DNA of 64,000 nucleotides from assembly GCF_002086735.1 (NCBI RefSeq), contig NZ_MVIJ01000028.1:1-64000 (forward strand), written 5' to 3'. Each line of letters opens with the position of its first letter. The stretch's first letter is position 1. The DNA is from Mycobacterium scrofulaceum. Its GTDB lineage: Bacteria > Actinomycetota > Actinomycetes > Mycobacteriales > Mycobacteriaceae. The notes under the pieces were generated by a model, which did not search any database, was not told where the DNA came from, and saw only the letters and a list, made by a program, of their open reading frames with translations. Both the position numbers and the translations under genes were made by a program. Below are positions 8,871 to 18,034 of the stretch, piece by piece.

Positions 8871-9977
8871 GTGTTTAAAGGCCGCATCGCGCGATTCGAC
8901 CAACCCGGTAAGCCGTTCGACATCGAAACGGTCAGCCTTCCGGATGTGGGCCCTGGTCAAATCCTGATCAAAGTGAGTCGCGCCAACATCTGCGGCTCTG
9001 ACCTACACGCCTGGCACGGCACATTCGCCACCGGCGGCCTGGGAGGCCAACTACCCACCGTGTTGGGCCATGAAATGGTCGGCGCGATCGAGGCGCTGGG
9101 CGCGGGTGTCACCACCGATTCGGACGGCGTGCCGCTGACCGTGGGCACCCGGGTGGTCTTTCCCTACTTCTTCTCGTGTCACACCTGCCGAAATTGCCTG
9201 GCGGGCAGGCGAAACGCCTGCCTGAAGCTGACGATGGCCATGCTCGGCCGCGCCGACGAGCCACCCTATTTCGTCGGCGGCTACGCCGACTACTTCCTGC
9301 TGCCCGCCGGGGCGGTGGTCTACACGGTCCCCGATTCGGTATCCGATGACATCGCCGCAGGCGCGAATTGCGCACTGTCACAGGTCATGTACGGTCTGGA
9401 GCGTGTCGACCTGCAGCTTGGTGAATCGGTGGTGGTGCAGGGGGCGGGTGCGCTGGGTCTGTACGCAGTGGCGGTGGCAAAAGCGCGCGGCGCTGCCCGC
9501 GTGATCGCCATCGATGGTGTGGCCGAGCGCCTAGAGCTGGCGACCGCCTTCGGCGCCGACACGGTCATCGACATCAACGACGTCGCGACGGTCAAAGATC
9601 GGACCAAGCTCGTGCGACAACTGACTGACGGCCAGGGCGCCGATGTCGTGGTCGAGGTGGTCGGCCATCCCTCGGCCATCGACGAAGGCCTCAAGATGCT
9701 CGGCCAATTCGGCCGCTACGTGGAGATCGGAAACATCAACATTGGCAAGACCTTCGAATTCGACCCGTCCCGCTTTGTCTTCGGCAACAAGATGATGGTC
9801 GGCGTGTCGTTGTACGACCCCATCGTGTTGTCGCGGGCGCTGACATTTCTCGAACAGCATCAGGCCAGGCTGCCGTTGCACCGACTGGCCGCGGCCTGTT
9901 ACCCACTCGACAACATCAACGACGCCTTCGCGGCGGCCGAGAGCAAGCGCGACGTTCGCGCGAGCATCGTGCCCTAA
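8871..9977 (+). CDS. Zinc-binding medium-chain alcohol dehydrogenase
   Basis: A 368-residue MDR enzyme. Catalytic zinc ligands are Cys41 (ICGSD) and His67-Glu68 (GHE). The structural-zinc lobe has Cys103, Cys106, Cys109 and Cys117 (CHTCRNCLAGRRNAC). A Rossmann motif (GAGALG) begins the NAD(P) domain at about residue 192. GTG 8871 follows AAGGGA within 16 bp of the fadD stop. It oxidises a primary or secondary alcohol. With the aldehyde dehydrogenase downstream by 23 bp, a primary alcohol to acid sequence is likely. Confidence 0.9.
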   Translation: MFKGRIARFDQPGKPFDIETVSLPDVGPGQILIKVSRANICGSDLHAWHGTFATGGLGGQLPTVLGHEMVGAIEALGAGVTTDSDGVPLTVGTRVVFPYFFSCHTCRNCLAGRRNACLKLTMAMLGRADEPPYFVGGYADYFLLPAGAVVYTVPDSVSDDIAAGANCALSQVMYGLERVDLQLGESVVVQGAGALGLYAVAVAKARGAARVIAIDGVAERLELATAFGADTVIDINDVATVKDRTKLVRQLTDGQGADVVVEVVGHPSAIDEGLKMLGQFGRYVEIGNINIGKTFEFDPSRFVFGNKMMVGVSLYDPIVLSRALTFLEQHQARLPLHRLAAACYPLDNINDAFAAAESKRDVRASIVP

Positions 9978-10000
9978 CGACAGAAAGCAGACCACGACCA

Positions 10001-11419
10001 ATGCATGACTACGCCAGGAAGACATTGTTCATCGGCGGCGAGTGGATCACGCCGGCCGGCACGGACCTCATCGAGGTGATCGACCCCTCGACAGAACAGG
10101 TCATCGGCACGGTTCCCGGAGGTACCGAAGCAGACGTCGATGCGGCAGTGTCCGCAGCACGGCGCGCCTTTGACCCGCTGATCAGCGTCGCCGAGCGCCG
10201 CCAGCGCGTCGCGGCGGTGATCGCCGCCCTGGAGAAGCGTCTGCCGGACATCGCCGAGACGATCACCCGGGAAATGGGTGCGCCGGTGCGCATCGCGCAG
10301 ACCGTGCAGACCCAGGTCCCGCTGGCGGTGGCCCGCGGCTTCGCTGACGTTCTGGATGGTTTCGACTTCGAAGAACAAGTGGGAAACTCGCTGATCCTGC
10401 GCGAACCCTACGGCGTGGTCGGCGCAATCACCCCCTGGAACTATCCGCTTTATCAGGTGGTCGCCAAGGTGGTCCCGGCGATCGCGGCCGGTTGCACGGT
10501 GGTTCTCAAACCCAGCAATGAAGCACCGCTGTCGGTGTTCGAGTTCGTCGAGGCCCTCGAGGAGGCCGGTCTGCCCGCCGGCGTGGTGAACCTGGTTTCG
10601 GGGCGCGGCGCGCTGATCGGTGAGCGCATCGCCGCCCATCCCGAAATCGACTTCGTCTCGTTCACCGGTTCCACGGGCGTCGGAGCCCGCGTCGGGGAGT
10701 TGGCCGGGCGGTCGGTGAAGAAGGTCGCACTTGAACTTGGCGGCAAGTCAGCCAACGTCATCCTCGACGACGCCGACCTGGCGACCGCGGTCAAGGTCGG
10801 AGTCGGCAACGCCTTCCTCAACGGCGGCCAGACCTGCATGGCCTGGACACGGATGCTGGTGCCCCAGTCCCGCTACGGGGAGGCCCTGGAACTGATCGAG
10901 GCCGCCGTGTCGAAATACACCGTGGGCGATCCGCTCGACCCGGCGACCCGAATCGGACCCTCGGCTTCGGCGGGCCAGTTCGAAACCGTGCGGGGATTCA
11001 TCGAACGCGCGCAACGCGACGGTGCGCGCCTGATCACCGGGGGCGCCGAGCCGATCCGCGAGGTCGGCTACTACGTCGCACCCACGGTGTTCGGCGACGT
11101 CGACCCGGACTCCGAACTCGGCCAAGAAGAGGTCTTCGGTCCCGTCCTCGCGGTCATCCCATTTACTGACGAGACCGACGCCCTGCGCATCGCCAACGGC
11201 ACCCCATACGGCCTCTCGGGCGCGGTGTGGGCGGCCGACACCGACCGGGCCATCGCCTTCGCGCGCGAGGTGCAGACCGGCCAGCTCGACATCAACGGCG
11301 GCAAGTACAACCCGGTGGCACCGTTCGGCGGCTACAAGAAGTCCGGCATCGGACGTGAACTCGGCCGCGCCGGATTCGAAGAGTACTTGCAGACCAAGTC
11401 CCTGCAGCTGCCGGCATGA
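10001..11419 (+). CDS. NAD-dependent aldehyde dehydrogenase
   Basis: A 472-residue ALDH. The cofactor-binding PWNYPLYQ and KPSNEAPLS segments lie in the first third, the general base Glu is in LELGGKSAN at about residue 245, and the catalytic Cys279 is in GGQTCMAW. The late EEVFGPVL and PFGGYKKSGIGRE motifs are intact. It oxidises an aldehyde to the acid, feeding the acyl-CoA synthetase. Its stop overlaps the next start (ATGA), coupling it to the enoyl-CoA hydratase. Confidence 0.93.
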   Translation: MHDYARKTLFIGGEWITPAGTDLIEVIDPSTEQVIGTVPGGTEADVDAAVSAARRAFDPLISVAERRQRVAAVIAALEKRLPDIAETITREMGAPVRIAQTVQTQVPLAVARGFADVLDGFDFEEQVGNSLILREPYGVVGAITPWNYPLYQVVAKVVPAIAAGCTVVLKPSNEAPLSVFEFVEALEEAGLPAGVVNLVSGRGALIGERIAAHPEIDFVSFTGSTGVGARVGELAGRSVKKVALELGGKSANVILDDADLATAVKVGVGNAFLNGGQTCMAWTRMLVPQSRYGEALELIEAAVSKYTVGDPLDPATRIGPSASAGQFETVRGFIERAQRDGARLITGGAEPIREVGYYVAPTVFGDVDPDSELGQEEVFGPVLAVIPFTDETDALRIANGTPYGLSGAVWAADTDRAIAFAREVQTGQLDINGGKYNPVAPFGGYKKSGIGRELGRAGFEEYLQTKSLQLPA

Positions 11420-12192
11420 GCGGGCCTCTCGATATCGCGACCAGCGGACCCACGCAGGTATGGACGATCGACCTGCCGCACCTTGGCAACGCGATCACCG
11501 ACAAAGCGTTCATCTCCGCGTTCGAGGCCGCGGTCGACAATGCCAACGCCGACACCGACATTCGTGCGTTGATCCTCACCGGGCGCGGCAAAATCTTCTC
11601 CGCCGGCGGCAACGTCAAAGAGATGGCCGACCGAGACGGCATGTTCGGTCTGGACGCTCGGGCCCAACGGCACGCCTACGTCGACGGCATCCAACGGATT
11701 CCGCGGGCGCTGGCCCGACTCGAGGTTCCGCTGATCGCAGCAGTCAATGGGCCGGCCATCGGCGCCGGTTGCGATCTGGCGATGATGTGCGACATCCGAG
11801 TGGCCTCTGAGCGGGCGTCCTTCGCCGAGAGCTTCGTGCAGCTCGGCCTGATCCCCGGCGACGGGGGAACCTGGTTTCTGCCGCGGGCGGTGGGCTACGA
11901 GCGCGCCGCCGAGATGACCTTCACCGGTGACCGCATCGATGCGGCGACCGCCCTGCAGTGGGGCATGGTCAGCCGGGTGGTGCCCCACGACGACCTGCTC
12001 GCCCACGCGCACGCGTTGGCCGAGCGCATCGCTGCCAACCCTGCGCACGCGCTACGGATGGCCAAACGGTTGCTGCGGGAATCGCAGACGGCGTCACTGG
12101 AAACCACGCTGGGGATGGCCGCGGCCATGCAGCCGCTGGCACACCGCGATCCCGAACATGAACGGCGTATCGCCAGGTGGAAGACGACCTGA
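11416..12192 (+). CDS. Enoyl-CoA hydratase/isomerase (crotonase family)
   Basis: A 258-residue crotonase-fold protein with the first oxyanion segment (GRGKIFSAGGNVKEMAD) at about residues 56-72 and the second (GPAIGAGCDLAMMCDI) at about 113-128. The catalytic-Glu positions fall around FAESFVQLGLIPGDGG; one usual glutamate is present and the second appears as Asp/Gly, so it could be a hydratase or isomerase with modified activity. It overlaps both neighbours (ATGA upstream, TGATG downstream) and sits beside an acyl-CoA dehydrogenase pair. Beta-oxidation of a branched or cyclic acyl-CoA is likely. Confidence 0.88.
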   Translation: MSGPLDIATSGPTQVWTIDLPHLGNAITDKAFISAFEAAVDNANADTDIRALILTGRGKIFSAGGNVKEMADRDGMFGLDARAQRHAYVDGIQRIPRALARLEVPLIAAVNGPAIGAGCDLAMMCDIRVASERASFAESFVQLGLIPGDGGTWFLPRAVGYERAAEMTFTGDRIDAATALQWGMVSRVVPHDDLLAHAHALAERIAANPAHALRMAKRLLRESQTASLETTLGMAAAMQPLAHRDPEHERRIARWKTT

Positions 12193-13328
12193 TGGCGCTG
12201 CCCCGGATGGTGCCACCGGCCGCCGTCGACCCATCGACGCAGGCGCTACGCGCGGAGGTCCGTCGGTTTCTCGCCGACCAACGCGCCGCGGGCGCCTTCA
12301 CCCCGTCGGTTGACGCCTGGCTCACGGGGTGGGACGAGACTTTCACCGCCGCCCTGGCGGCGCGCGGCTGGATCGGTATGACGGTGCCCGTCGAGTACGG
12401 CGGACATGGGCGCTCATTTCTGGAACGGTTCGCGGTTACCGAGGAACTGCTGGCCGCCGGCGCGCCGGTCGCCGCGCACTGGATCGCCGACCGCCAGATC
12501 GTGCCCTCACTGCTGAAATACGGCACCGAACTGCAGAAGTCGCAATTCTTGCCTCGGATCGTACGCGGCGACTGCTTCTTCGCCATCGGTATGAGCGAGC
12601 CCGATTCCGGTTCTGATCTGGCCAGTGTCCGTACCCGCGCCGTGCGTGTGGAGGGAGGTTGGTCGCTGTCGGGCACCAAGGTCTGGACGTCGGGCGCACA
12701 CCGCGCCCACGCCTTCATCGTCCTTGCCCGCACTGCACCGGTGAATCCAGACCAGCGCCATGCTGGGCTCAGCCAGTTCATCGTCGACCTGCGCGGTTCG
12801 GGGGTGCAGGTCCGTCCGATCATTTCGATGAACGGAGCGCACCACTTCAACGAGGTGATCCTCGACCAGACATTCGTGCCCGACGCCATGGTGTTCGGTG
12901 ACATCGGCGCGGGCTGGGCGCAGGTGACGTCCGAGTTGAGTTTTGAGCGCAGCGGACCCGAACGCTTCCTCTCTACTTTCGTTCTGCTCGCAGCGACCAC
13001 CGCCGACATGGCGACCCAGCGCATCTCGCGAGACGAGAGCCTCGGGCGCCTGGTGGCCCGGGTTGCCGGCCTGCACCAGATGTCAACCGCAGTCGCGGGC
13101 GCCCTGGAGCGCCGCGACTCCGCTGACGTGGCCGCGGCGGTGGTCAAGGTGCTGGGCACCACCGTCGAGGGTGACATCGCCGACCTCGCTGACCGGCATG
13201 GCGGCGTCGATGCGGCATCCGCGGAGCTGATAACCGCCGCGGTGGACCAGCGCCCCGGCTTTACCCTGCGTGGCGGAACCAACGAGGTGTTGCGCGGTGT
13301 GATTGCCCGCGGATTGGGGATCCGTTGA
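12192..13328 (+). CDS. Acyl-CoA dehydrogenase, first subunit of a tandem FadE pair
   Basis: A 378-residue ACAD with the flavin/substrate segment IGMSEPDSGSDLASVRT, the FERSGPERFL region and the C-terminal RGGTNEVLRGVIARG. In classical homotetrameric ACADs the position of the catalytic base reads as YEGT; here it is RGGT, without that glutamate. ATG 12192 overlaps the preceding stop as TGATG; a GTG at 12177 would add five residues. The stop overlaps the next fadE start. Mycobacterial steroid-type FadE pairs form alpha2beta2 complexes with one active site per dimer, and this tandem fits that arrangement. Confidence 0.88.
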   Translation: MALPRMVPPAAVDPSTQALRAEVRRFLADQRAAGAFTPSVDAWLTGWDETFTAALAARGWIGMTVPVEYGGHGRSFLERFAVTEELLAAGAPVAAHWIADRQIVPSLLKYGTELQKSQFLPRIVRGDCFFAIGMSEPDSGSDLASVRTRAVRVEGGWSLSGTKVWTSGAHRAHAFIVLARTAPVNPDQRHAGLSQFIVDLRGSGVQVRPIISMNGAHHFNEVILDQTFVPDAMVFGDIGAGWAQVTSELSFERSGPERFLSTFVLLAATTADMATQRISRDESLGRLVARVAGLHQMSTAVAGALERRDSADVAAAVVKVLGTTVEGDIADLADRHGGVDAASAELITAAVDQRPGFTLRGGTNEVLRGVIARGLGIR

Positions 13329-14362
13329 CAACCTCACCGATGGACGCGACCCCGGTGGACCCGGCCCTGATCGACATGATGCGCGCGGTGTTCGGCGCGT
13401 ACCGCACGACGCGGCCATCCGAGGCCGCCGTCGATCGTGACGCCCAGCTATGGCACCAGCTTGACGAGCTCGGACTGGTGCGCCTCACCGGCCCCGAACA
13501 CTCCGGCGGCAGCGGCGCCGGCTGGCATGAAGCGGCCGAGCTGCTCACCGTCGCTGTTCAGCACGGCGCGCGAATCCCCTTGGCCGAGCACGATTTATTG
13601 GCATGCTGGCTGCTAGAGGCCATCGGATCACCGTGCGACGACGCGGTACGGACCGTGTGCCTGCTCGATGCCCAGGGCGCCGCGAGGGGGGTGCCCTGGG
13701 CGTCTCGCGCCCAACAGATCGTGGTCATCTGGCAGCGGGGCGGCGGGTATTACGCCGCCGATGTCAAGGTCGAGTCGCTGGATATCACGCCCGGCGCCAA
13801 TACGATCGGCGAGCCGCGGGATAGCGTCGTCGCCGACCCCGCCACCTTGCGCGGTGTTCCCCTCGAGGCGCCGCTGGTTGACCAGCTGCGGCTGAAATCG
13901 GCCTTGGTGCGCGCGGTGCAGGTGTGTGCCGCGATGGACCAGATTCTCGAGCTTTCGATCGAGCACGCGAGCTCACGCGTCCAGTTCGGTCGGCCCCTTT
14001 CGCGCTTTCAGGCCGTGCAGAGCATGATCGCCGACATCGCTGCGCAGGCCGCCCTGGCGCGATCGGCCACAGAGGCGGCGCTGACGGCGGCGGTCACCAG
14101 CGCGTGGTCGGCGTCGAACCTCGCCTTCCTTGTCGCAGTGGCACGTTCGTGTGTGGGCCACGCCGCGTCCGTGGCGGTGCGTAACGCTCACCAGGTTCAT
14201 GGCGCGATCGGCACCACGCGCGAGCACCGGTTACACGAGTTCACCCGGCCTGCCTTGGTGTGGCGCGGGGAGTTCGGCTCCGTGCAGTATTGGGACGAAC
14301 AGGTCACGTCGGCCGCGCTTGGGGCGGGAGCCGCCGGGCTATGGAGCCTGATCAGCGGCTGA
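13325..14362 (+). CDS. Acyl-CoA dehydrogenase, second subunit of the tandem FadE pair
   Basis: A 345-residue ACAD-like protein, short for the family. Its N-terminal half is diverged and lacks the usual flavin-contacting SEP..GSD motif, while the C-terminal helical domain is clear (SRVQFGRPLSRFQAVQSMIA and NAHQVHGAIGTTREHRLH). It starts at TTG 13325 within TTGA, with ATG 13340 as alternative. Coupling to the upstream fadE and the split of conserved motifs between the two proteins suggest an obligate heteromer. Substrate unknown; bulky ring or side-chain CoA esters are typical for such pairs. Confidence 0.85.
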   Translation: MTTSPMDATPVDPALIDMMRAVFGAYRTTRPSEAAVDRDAQLWHQLDELGLVRLTGPEHSGGSGAGWHEAAELLTVAVQHGARIPLAEHDLLACWLLEAIGSPCDDAVRTVCLLDAQGAARGVPWASRAQQIVVIWQRGGGYYAADVKVESLDITPGANTIGEPRDSVVADPATLRGVPLEAPLVDQLRLKSALVRAVQVCAAMDQILELSIEHASSRVQFGRPLSRFQAVQSMIADIAAQAALARSATEAALTAAVTSAWSASNLAFLVAVARSCVGHAASVAVRNAHQVHGAIGTTREHRLHEFTRPALVWRGEFGSVQYWDEQVTSAALGAGAAGLWSLISG

Positions 14363-14434
14363 GGAGCAACGACGGTGTTCCACTCAACGGGCGTCGGGGT
14401 GTTAGCGGGGCCACAGCCGGGTTTGACTGTGGGC

Positions 14435-14920
14435 ATGAGCAACGACATCACGCTGTCGGAACTGCAGGAGTTCATCGCCGCCTTCTGGTACCACTACGAC
14501 GAAGCCAACTATGACGAGCTGGCGGCCAGCTACGCCCACGATGTGCACTACCTGACCCGAAGCGACAGTGGCGCCAGTCCTTTCGAGGAGCTGATGTCGC
14601 CCGAACTCGACGGTCGTGACGCGGTCATCGAGTGGCTGTCCGAGCATCGCAAGCAAAGCCCCTACCCGCTGCGTCACCACGCCACGAACGTGCACCGCAC
14701 CGGCACCGATAGCGGCGTAACCCGCGCCCGCTTCTACATCTTCGTCAACCAGATCGCCAACTTCGTGCCGTTCGCGGTGTCCAGCGGGGTGGTCAACGTC
14801 GGCGTGCGCCGCGGCCCCGATGGACTGGAGTTCACCGATATGGACGTCGTGCTGGATGCCACCAACTCCGTGCTGCTATCCGAACTGCACAGCGGCACCG
14901 CCACCGCGTCGCAACCATGA
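14435..14920 (+). CDS. SnoaL/NTF2-like protein
   Basis: A 161-residue protein with the cone-shaped alpha+beta barrel pattern: an N-terminal helix (EFIAAFWYHYDEANYDELAASY), HDVHYLTR, and later strands RFYIFVNQIANFVPF and FTDMDVVLDAT. It has the Asp/His pair positions seen in SnoaL-type isomerases/hydratases, but the activity cannot be assigned. ATG 14435 is preferred to an upstream in-frame codon because the homologous fold begins there. It overlaps the next SDR gene (ATGA) and belongs to the same run. Confidence 0.75.
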   Translation: MSNDITLSELQEFIAAFWYHYDEANYDELAASYAHDVHYLTRSDSGASPFEELMSPELDGRDAVIEWLSEHRKQSPYPLRHHATNVHRTGTDSGVTRARFYIFVNQIANFVPFAVSSGVVNVGVRRGPDGLEFTDMDVVLDATNSVLLSELHSGTATASQP

Positions 14921-15789
14921 CCGTTCAAGAGCTCTTCTCCGGCGGGGTCGCCGTCATCACCGGAGCCGGTTCCGGGATCGGCGCCGGCATGGCCCGCTAC
15001 GCCGGTAAATTGGGCATGACCGTGGTGCTCGCCGATGTCGATGCGCACAGCATCGCCGCCCTGCGCGAGGAGCTCACCGCCGCGGGCAGCACCGCGGTCG
15101 ACATGGTGTGCGACGTGCGGGATCCCGTCGCCATGCAAGAGCTCGCCGACAAGACCCACCGCGATGTCGGGCCGGTGCGATTGCTGGTGAACAACGCCGG
15201 AATTGAACAGTTCGGCTACCTGTGGGACACCCCGGTGGCCAATTGGCGGCGGATCGTCGACATCAACATCAGCGGGGTCTTCTACGGCATCCGCGCGTTC
15301 CTGCCGCCGATGATGGCCACCCCCGAGCAGGCGTGGGTGTGGAATGTGTCGTCGGTCGGCGGGGTCGTCGCGATGCCACTGCAAACGCCCTACATCGTGA
15401 GCAAGCATGCCGTGCTGGCCATGACCGAGTGTCTCAACCTCGAAGTCCAGTCCAGCGGGCACGACCACCACATTCACGTCCAGGCCGTGCTGCCCGGCCC
15501 GGTGCTGTCCAACATCTTCGAATCAGCCGGCGGCGTCGACGCCACTGAGGCCACCGACGTCGCGGCCGCCGAGGCGCACCGTACGGCCATGCTCGATCTG
15601 AAGGCCGACGCGATGGACCCGCTGACAGCCGCCGCGGTGGTGTTCGAGCAGGCCGCCCAAGGCGGCTTCTATCTGCTCACCCATCCCGACTATGTTCGGT
15701 CGGCGATGCAAGAGCGCGCCAACATCCTTGCGTCCCAACAGGCTCCGGTATTGCGCACTGAGCGCCGGTTCGACCCCGCCCGGCATTAG
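14917..15789 (+). CDS. Short-chain dehydrogenase/reductase
   Basis: A 290-residue classical SDR. TGAGSGIG is at about residues 15-22, NNAG at about 92-95, Ser in NVSSVGG at about 143-149, and the catalytic Tyr-Lys pair in YIVSK at about 159-163. An Asp after the second strand (LADVD) favours NAD. It is coupled to the SnoaL gene by ATGA and followed after one base by the esterase GTG. Likely an alcohol/ketone oxidoreductase of the pathway. Confidence 0.88.
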   Translation: MTVQELFSGGVAVITGAGSGIGAGMARYAGKLGMTVVLADVDAHSIAALREELTAAGSTAVDMVCDVRDPVAMQELADKTHRDVGPVRLLVNNAGIEQFGYLWDTPVANWRRIVDINISGVFYGIRAFLPPMMATPEQAWVWNVSSVGGVVAMPLQTPYIVSKHAVLAMTECLNLEVQSSGHDHHIHVQAVLPGPVLSNIFESAGGVDATEATDVAAAEAHRTAMLDLKADAMDPLTAAAVVFEQAAQGGFYLLTHPDYVRSAMQERANILASQQAPVLRTERRFDPARH

Positions 15790-15790
15790 C

Positions 15791-16735
15791 GTGCCCACTC
15801 CTCCGCTGGATCCCGACGCCGCCGCCCGAGTCGCGTCGCTCGGTACGACCCCGCCGATGCGCCAACGCGGCCTGGCCGCGGTGCGGGCCGCGATCGAATC
15901 CGCGCCGCTGCCCGAGGCAATGCCACAGATGGACAACATCACCGAGACCGCCATCCCGGGGCCAGCCGGGCCGATACCCACGCGAATCTATCGTCCCACC
16001 TCAGATTCCTGCCCGCCCGTGCTGGTGTATTTCCACGGCGGCGGCCTGGTCATGGGATCCAACCACTCGTTCGAACCGCTGGCCCGCGCGCTCGCATCGG
16101 CGTCCATGGCCACCGTCGTCGCCGTCGACTACCGCCTGGCCCCCGAAGCGGCACCGCCGGCGCAGTTCGACGATGCCTACGCCGCCACAGAATGGGTGTC
16201 GCGCCGAGCCGCGGATCTGCGTGTCGATGCCAGCCGGCTCGCAGTGGTCGGCGATAGCGCCGGAGGTTCGTTGGCGGCCGCGGTCGCACTGGCCGCGCGT
16301 GACCGCGGCGGGCCGGCGATCTGCGCACAGGTGCTGCTGTACCCGGGCCTGGATCGCGACATGACGGCCCCATCGGTCGCGTCACTGGCCGACGCGCCGC
16401 TGCTCACCCGCGACGACATCGACTACATGCACGCACTTGCCGACGGAGCCGCCGGCTCGCCCGAGGGCCCGTACCTGGTTCCCGCCTACGCCTCCGACCT
16501 TTCTGGACTGCCGCCCGCGATCGTCGTCACCGCCGGCTGCGACCCGATCCGGGACTGGGGTGAGCGATACGCGGTGCGGCTCCGGGACGCCGAAGTTCAG
16601 ACCACCCTGGTCCGCTACCCGGGTATGTACCACGGCTTTCTCATGTACCCCGACGCGACCGCCCGCGGCCGGCTCGCCATCGCCGAGATCGGCGCGGTAC
16701 TGGTCGCCAAGTTCGCCAATCCGCTCCCATTTTGA
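15791..16735 (+). CDS. Alpha/beta hydrolase, HSL-type esterase (second copy in the island)
   Basis: A 314-residue family IV esterase. The oxyanion motif YFHGGG is at about residues 75-80 and the nucleophile elbow GDSAGG at about 152-157; Asp is in GCDPIRDW and His in GMYHGF, so the triad is intact. GTG 15791 starts immediately after the SDR stop. The layout is the same as the esterase at 1066-1986 but the sequence is clearly different, so this is not a recent duplication. It presumably hydrolyses an ester made by the monooxygenase or an acylated substrate. Confidence 0.85.
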   Translation: MPTPPLDPDAAARVASLGTTPPMRQRGLAAVRAAIESAPLPEAMPQMDNITETAIPGPAGPIPTRIYRPTSDSCPPVLVYFHGGGLVMGSNHSFEPLARALASASMATVVAVDYRLAPEAAPPAQFDDAYAATEWVSRRAADLRVDASRLAVVGDSAGGSLAAAVALAARDRGGPAICAQVLLYPGLDRDMTAPSVASLADAPLLTRDDIDYMHALADGAAGSPEGPYLVPAYASDLSGLPPAIVVTAGCDPIRDWGERYAVRLRDAEVQTTLVRYPGMYHGFLMYPDATARGRLAIAEIGAVLVAKFANPLPF

Positions 16736-16822
16736 CGTCCCGATCACCGGACACGAATCGACCGCACGTCGACGGTGGCGGCGACAATCAGACCAATCGA
16801 AACATGCAGAAGGAGACCGCTG

Positions 16823-17899
16823 ATGCTTACGGATGAGCGCCGGACGGAGCTTTCCAACGTTTTGCGGCCCGCCGCGCCGCCTCGCGAAATCGACAACGTC
16901 TACACGGCCGACCAACGCGAGCGGCTGCTCAATGTCGTACACGCGCACGGTCCTTGGAAGCTGATCATCGCCCAGCACTTCGCGTCGGCCGACGAGTTGA
17001 TGGCCACCATGAGCGGCGCCTTCCCCGAGGGATTCACTCCGTCGCTGGACCTGTTTCTGACGCCGACATTCCGCGGCTACCTGGCCAACTACGGGGCCGT
17101 CCTCTACCCGGAGCTGCACGACTGCTTCTACAACGCCACGTTCCTCGAGCACGCCAAGAGCTACTGGAACGCCGAGTACGCCAAGCCTGAGATGATGCTG
17201 TTCAACATCAATGGCCCGTGCGCCAACCGCGATCCGGGCCATCTGGACTCGCCGAGCTTCCGCGGTGTACGCCACGAGAACGCCCCCACGTGGCTGTGCA
17301 GCGTGATGGGCAAGTCGGGCCTGTTCACCGACTACCTCATCAAAATGGCTCAGGTCATCACCTGGTTCTCCCTCGACGAGGGGTCCGGTTTTACCTATTG
17401 GCCCGACGGCCCACTGAAGGCCCCCGCCCGGGTCTTGCCGCCGATCAACAACCGCGGAGTGGTCGTTCAGAACGAGATGATGGTGCACCGCGGAGAAGCC
17501 AACGGGCCACTGGATCAACAGGTTCCGGCGGGGCTGGCCTTCGACACAGTCTTCGCCGGCGACCCGGCCGACCCCAACCACTGGCTTCTGAAGAACGGCG
17601 ACGACGTCATCGCACGCCACCACACCGACGAATTGCGATTCCTGGTGCACTGGTCCGCCGAAGTGTTCTCGGACTTCGAGGAACTGAAAAAGAACATGGA
17701 CGGCTCCGACGACATCACGATCGAACGGGCCATCGGCATGATGGTCGACGACCTCAAAGGCAAGGGCATCCAGCTCGACACTCCCAGCGATCCCCTGCAC
17801 GACCCGACCTTCATCGCCGCCCTCAACGCCGCGTACGACCTCGGCGGACCGACAACCTACCCAGAAGAAGCGCCACTGAGCGCGTTCCAATTGGCTTAA
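16823..17899 (+). CDS. Hypothetical protein, possible Fe(II)/2-oxoglutarate-type oxygenase fold
   Basis: A 358-residue soluble protein that I do not firmly recognise. ATG 16823 follows a strong AGAAGGAGA. The middle contains GHLDSPSF (an HxD) and, about 80 residues later, MMVHRGEANGP, which could be the three metal ligands of a double-stranded beta-helix oxygenase. The region between holds several short strands (VITWFSLDEG, FTYWPDGP). The expected basic residue about ten positions after the distal His is not obvious, so the assignment is weak. It closes the + strand catabolic run, 87 bp after the esterase. Confidence 0.5.
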   Translation: MLTDERRTELSNVLRPAAPPREIDNVYTADQRERLLNVVHAHGPWKLIIAQHFASADELMATMSGAFPEGFTPSLDLFLTPTFRGYLANYGAVLYPELHDCFYNATFLEHAKSYWNAEYAKPEMMLFNINGPCANRDPGHLDSPSFRGVRHENAPTWLCSVMGKSGLFTDYLIKMAQVITWFSLDEGSGFTYWPDGPLKAPARVLPPINNRGVVVQNEMMVHRGEANGPLDQQVPAGLAFDTVFAGDPADPNHWLLKNGDDVIARHHTDELRFLVHWSAEVFSDFEELKKNMDGSDDITIERAIGMMVDDLKGKGIQLDTPSDPLHDPTFIAALNAAYDLGGPTTYPEEAPLSAFQLA

Positions 17900-18034
17900 G
17901 CACGAAAGGCGCAGCATCAAGGATCATTTCGGGGAATCCCGGGGCATGCCGACTTGGACGGGTCCGGGATATGCGGCGCCGTTCAGCCCCGACTGCGTGC
18001 GATCTATGGTGACCGACCGACAGTGAACTGCGGC

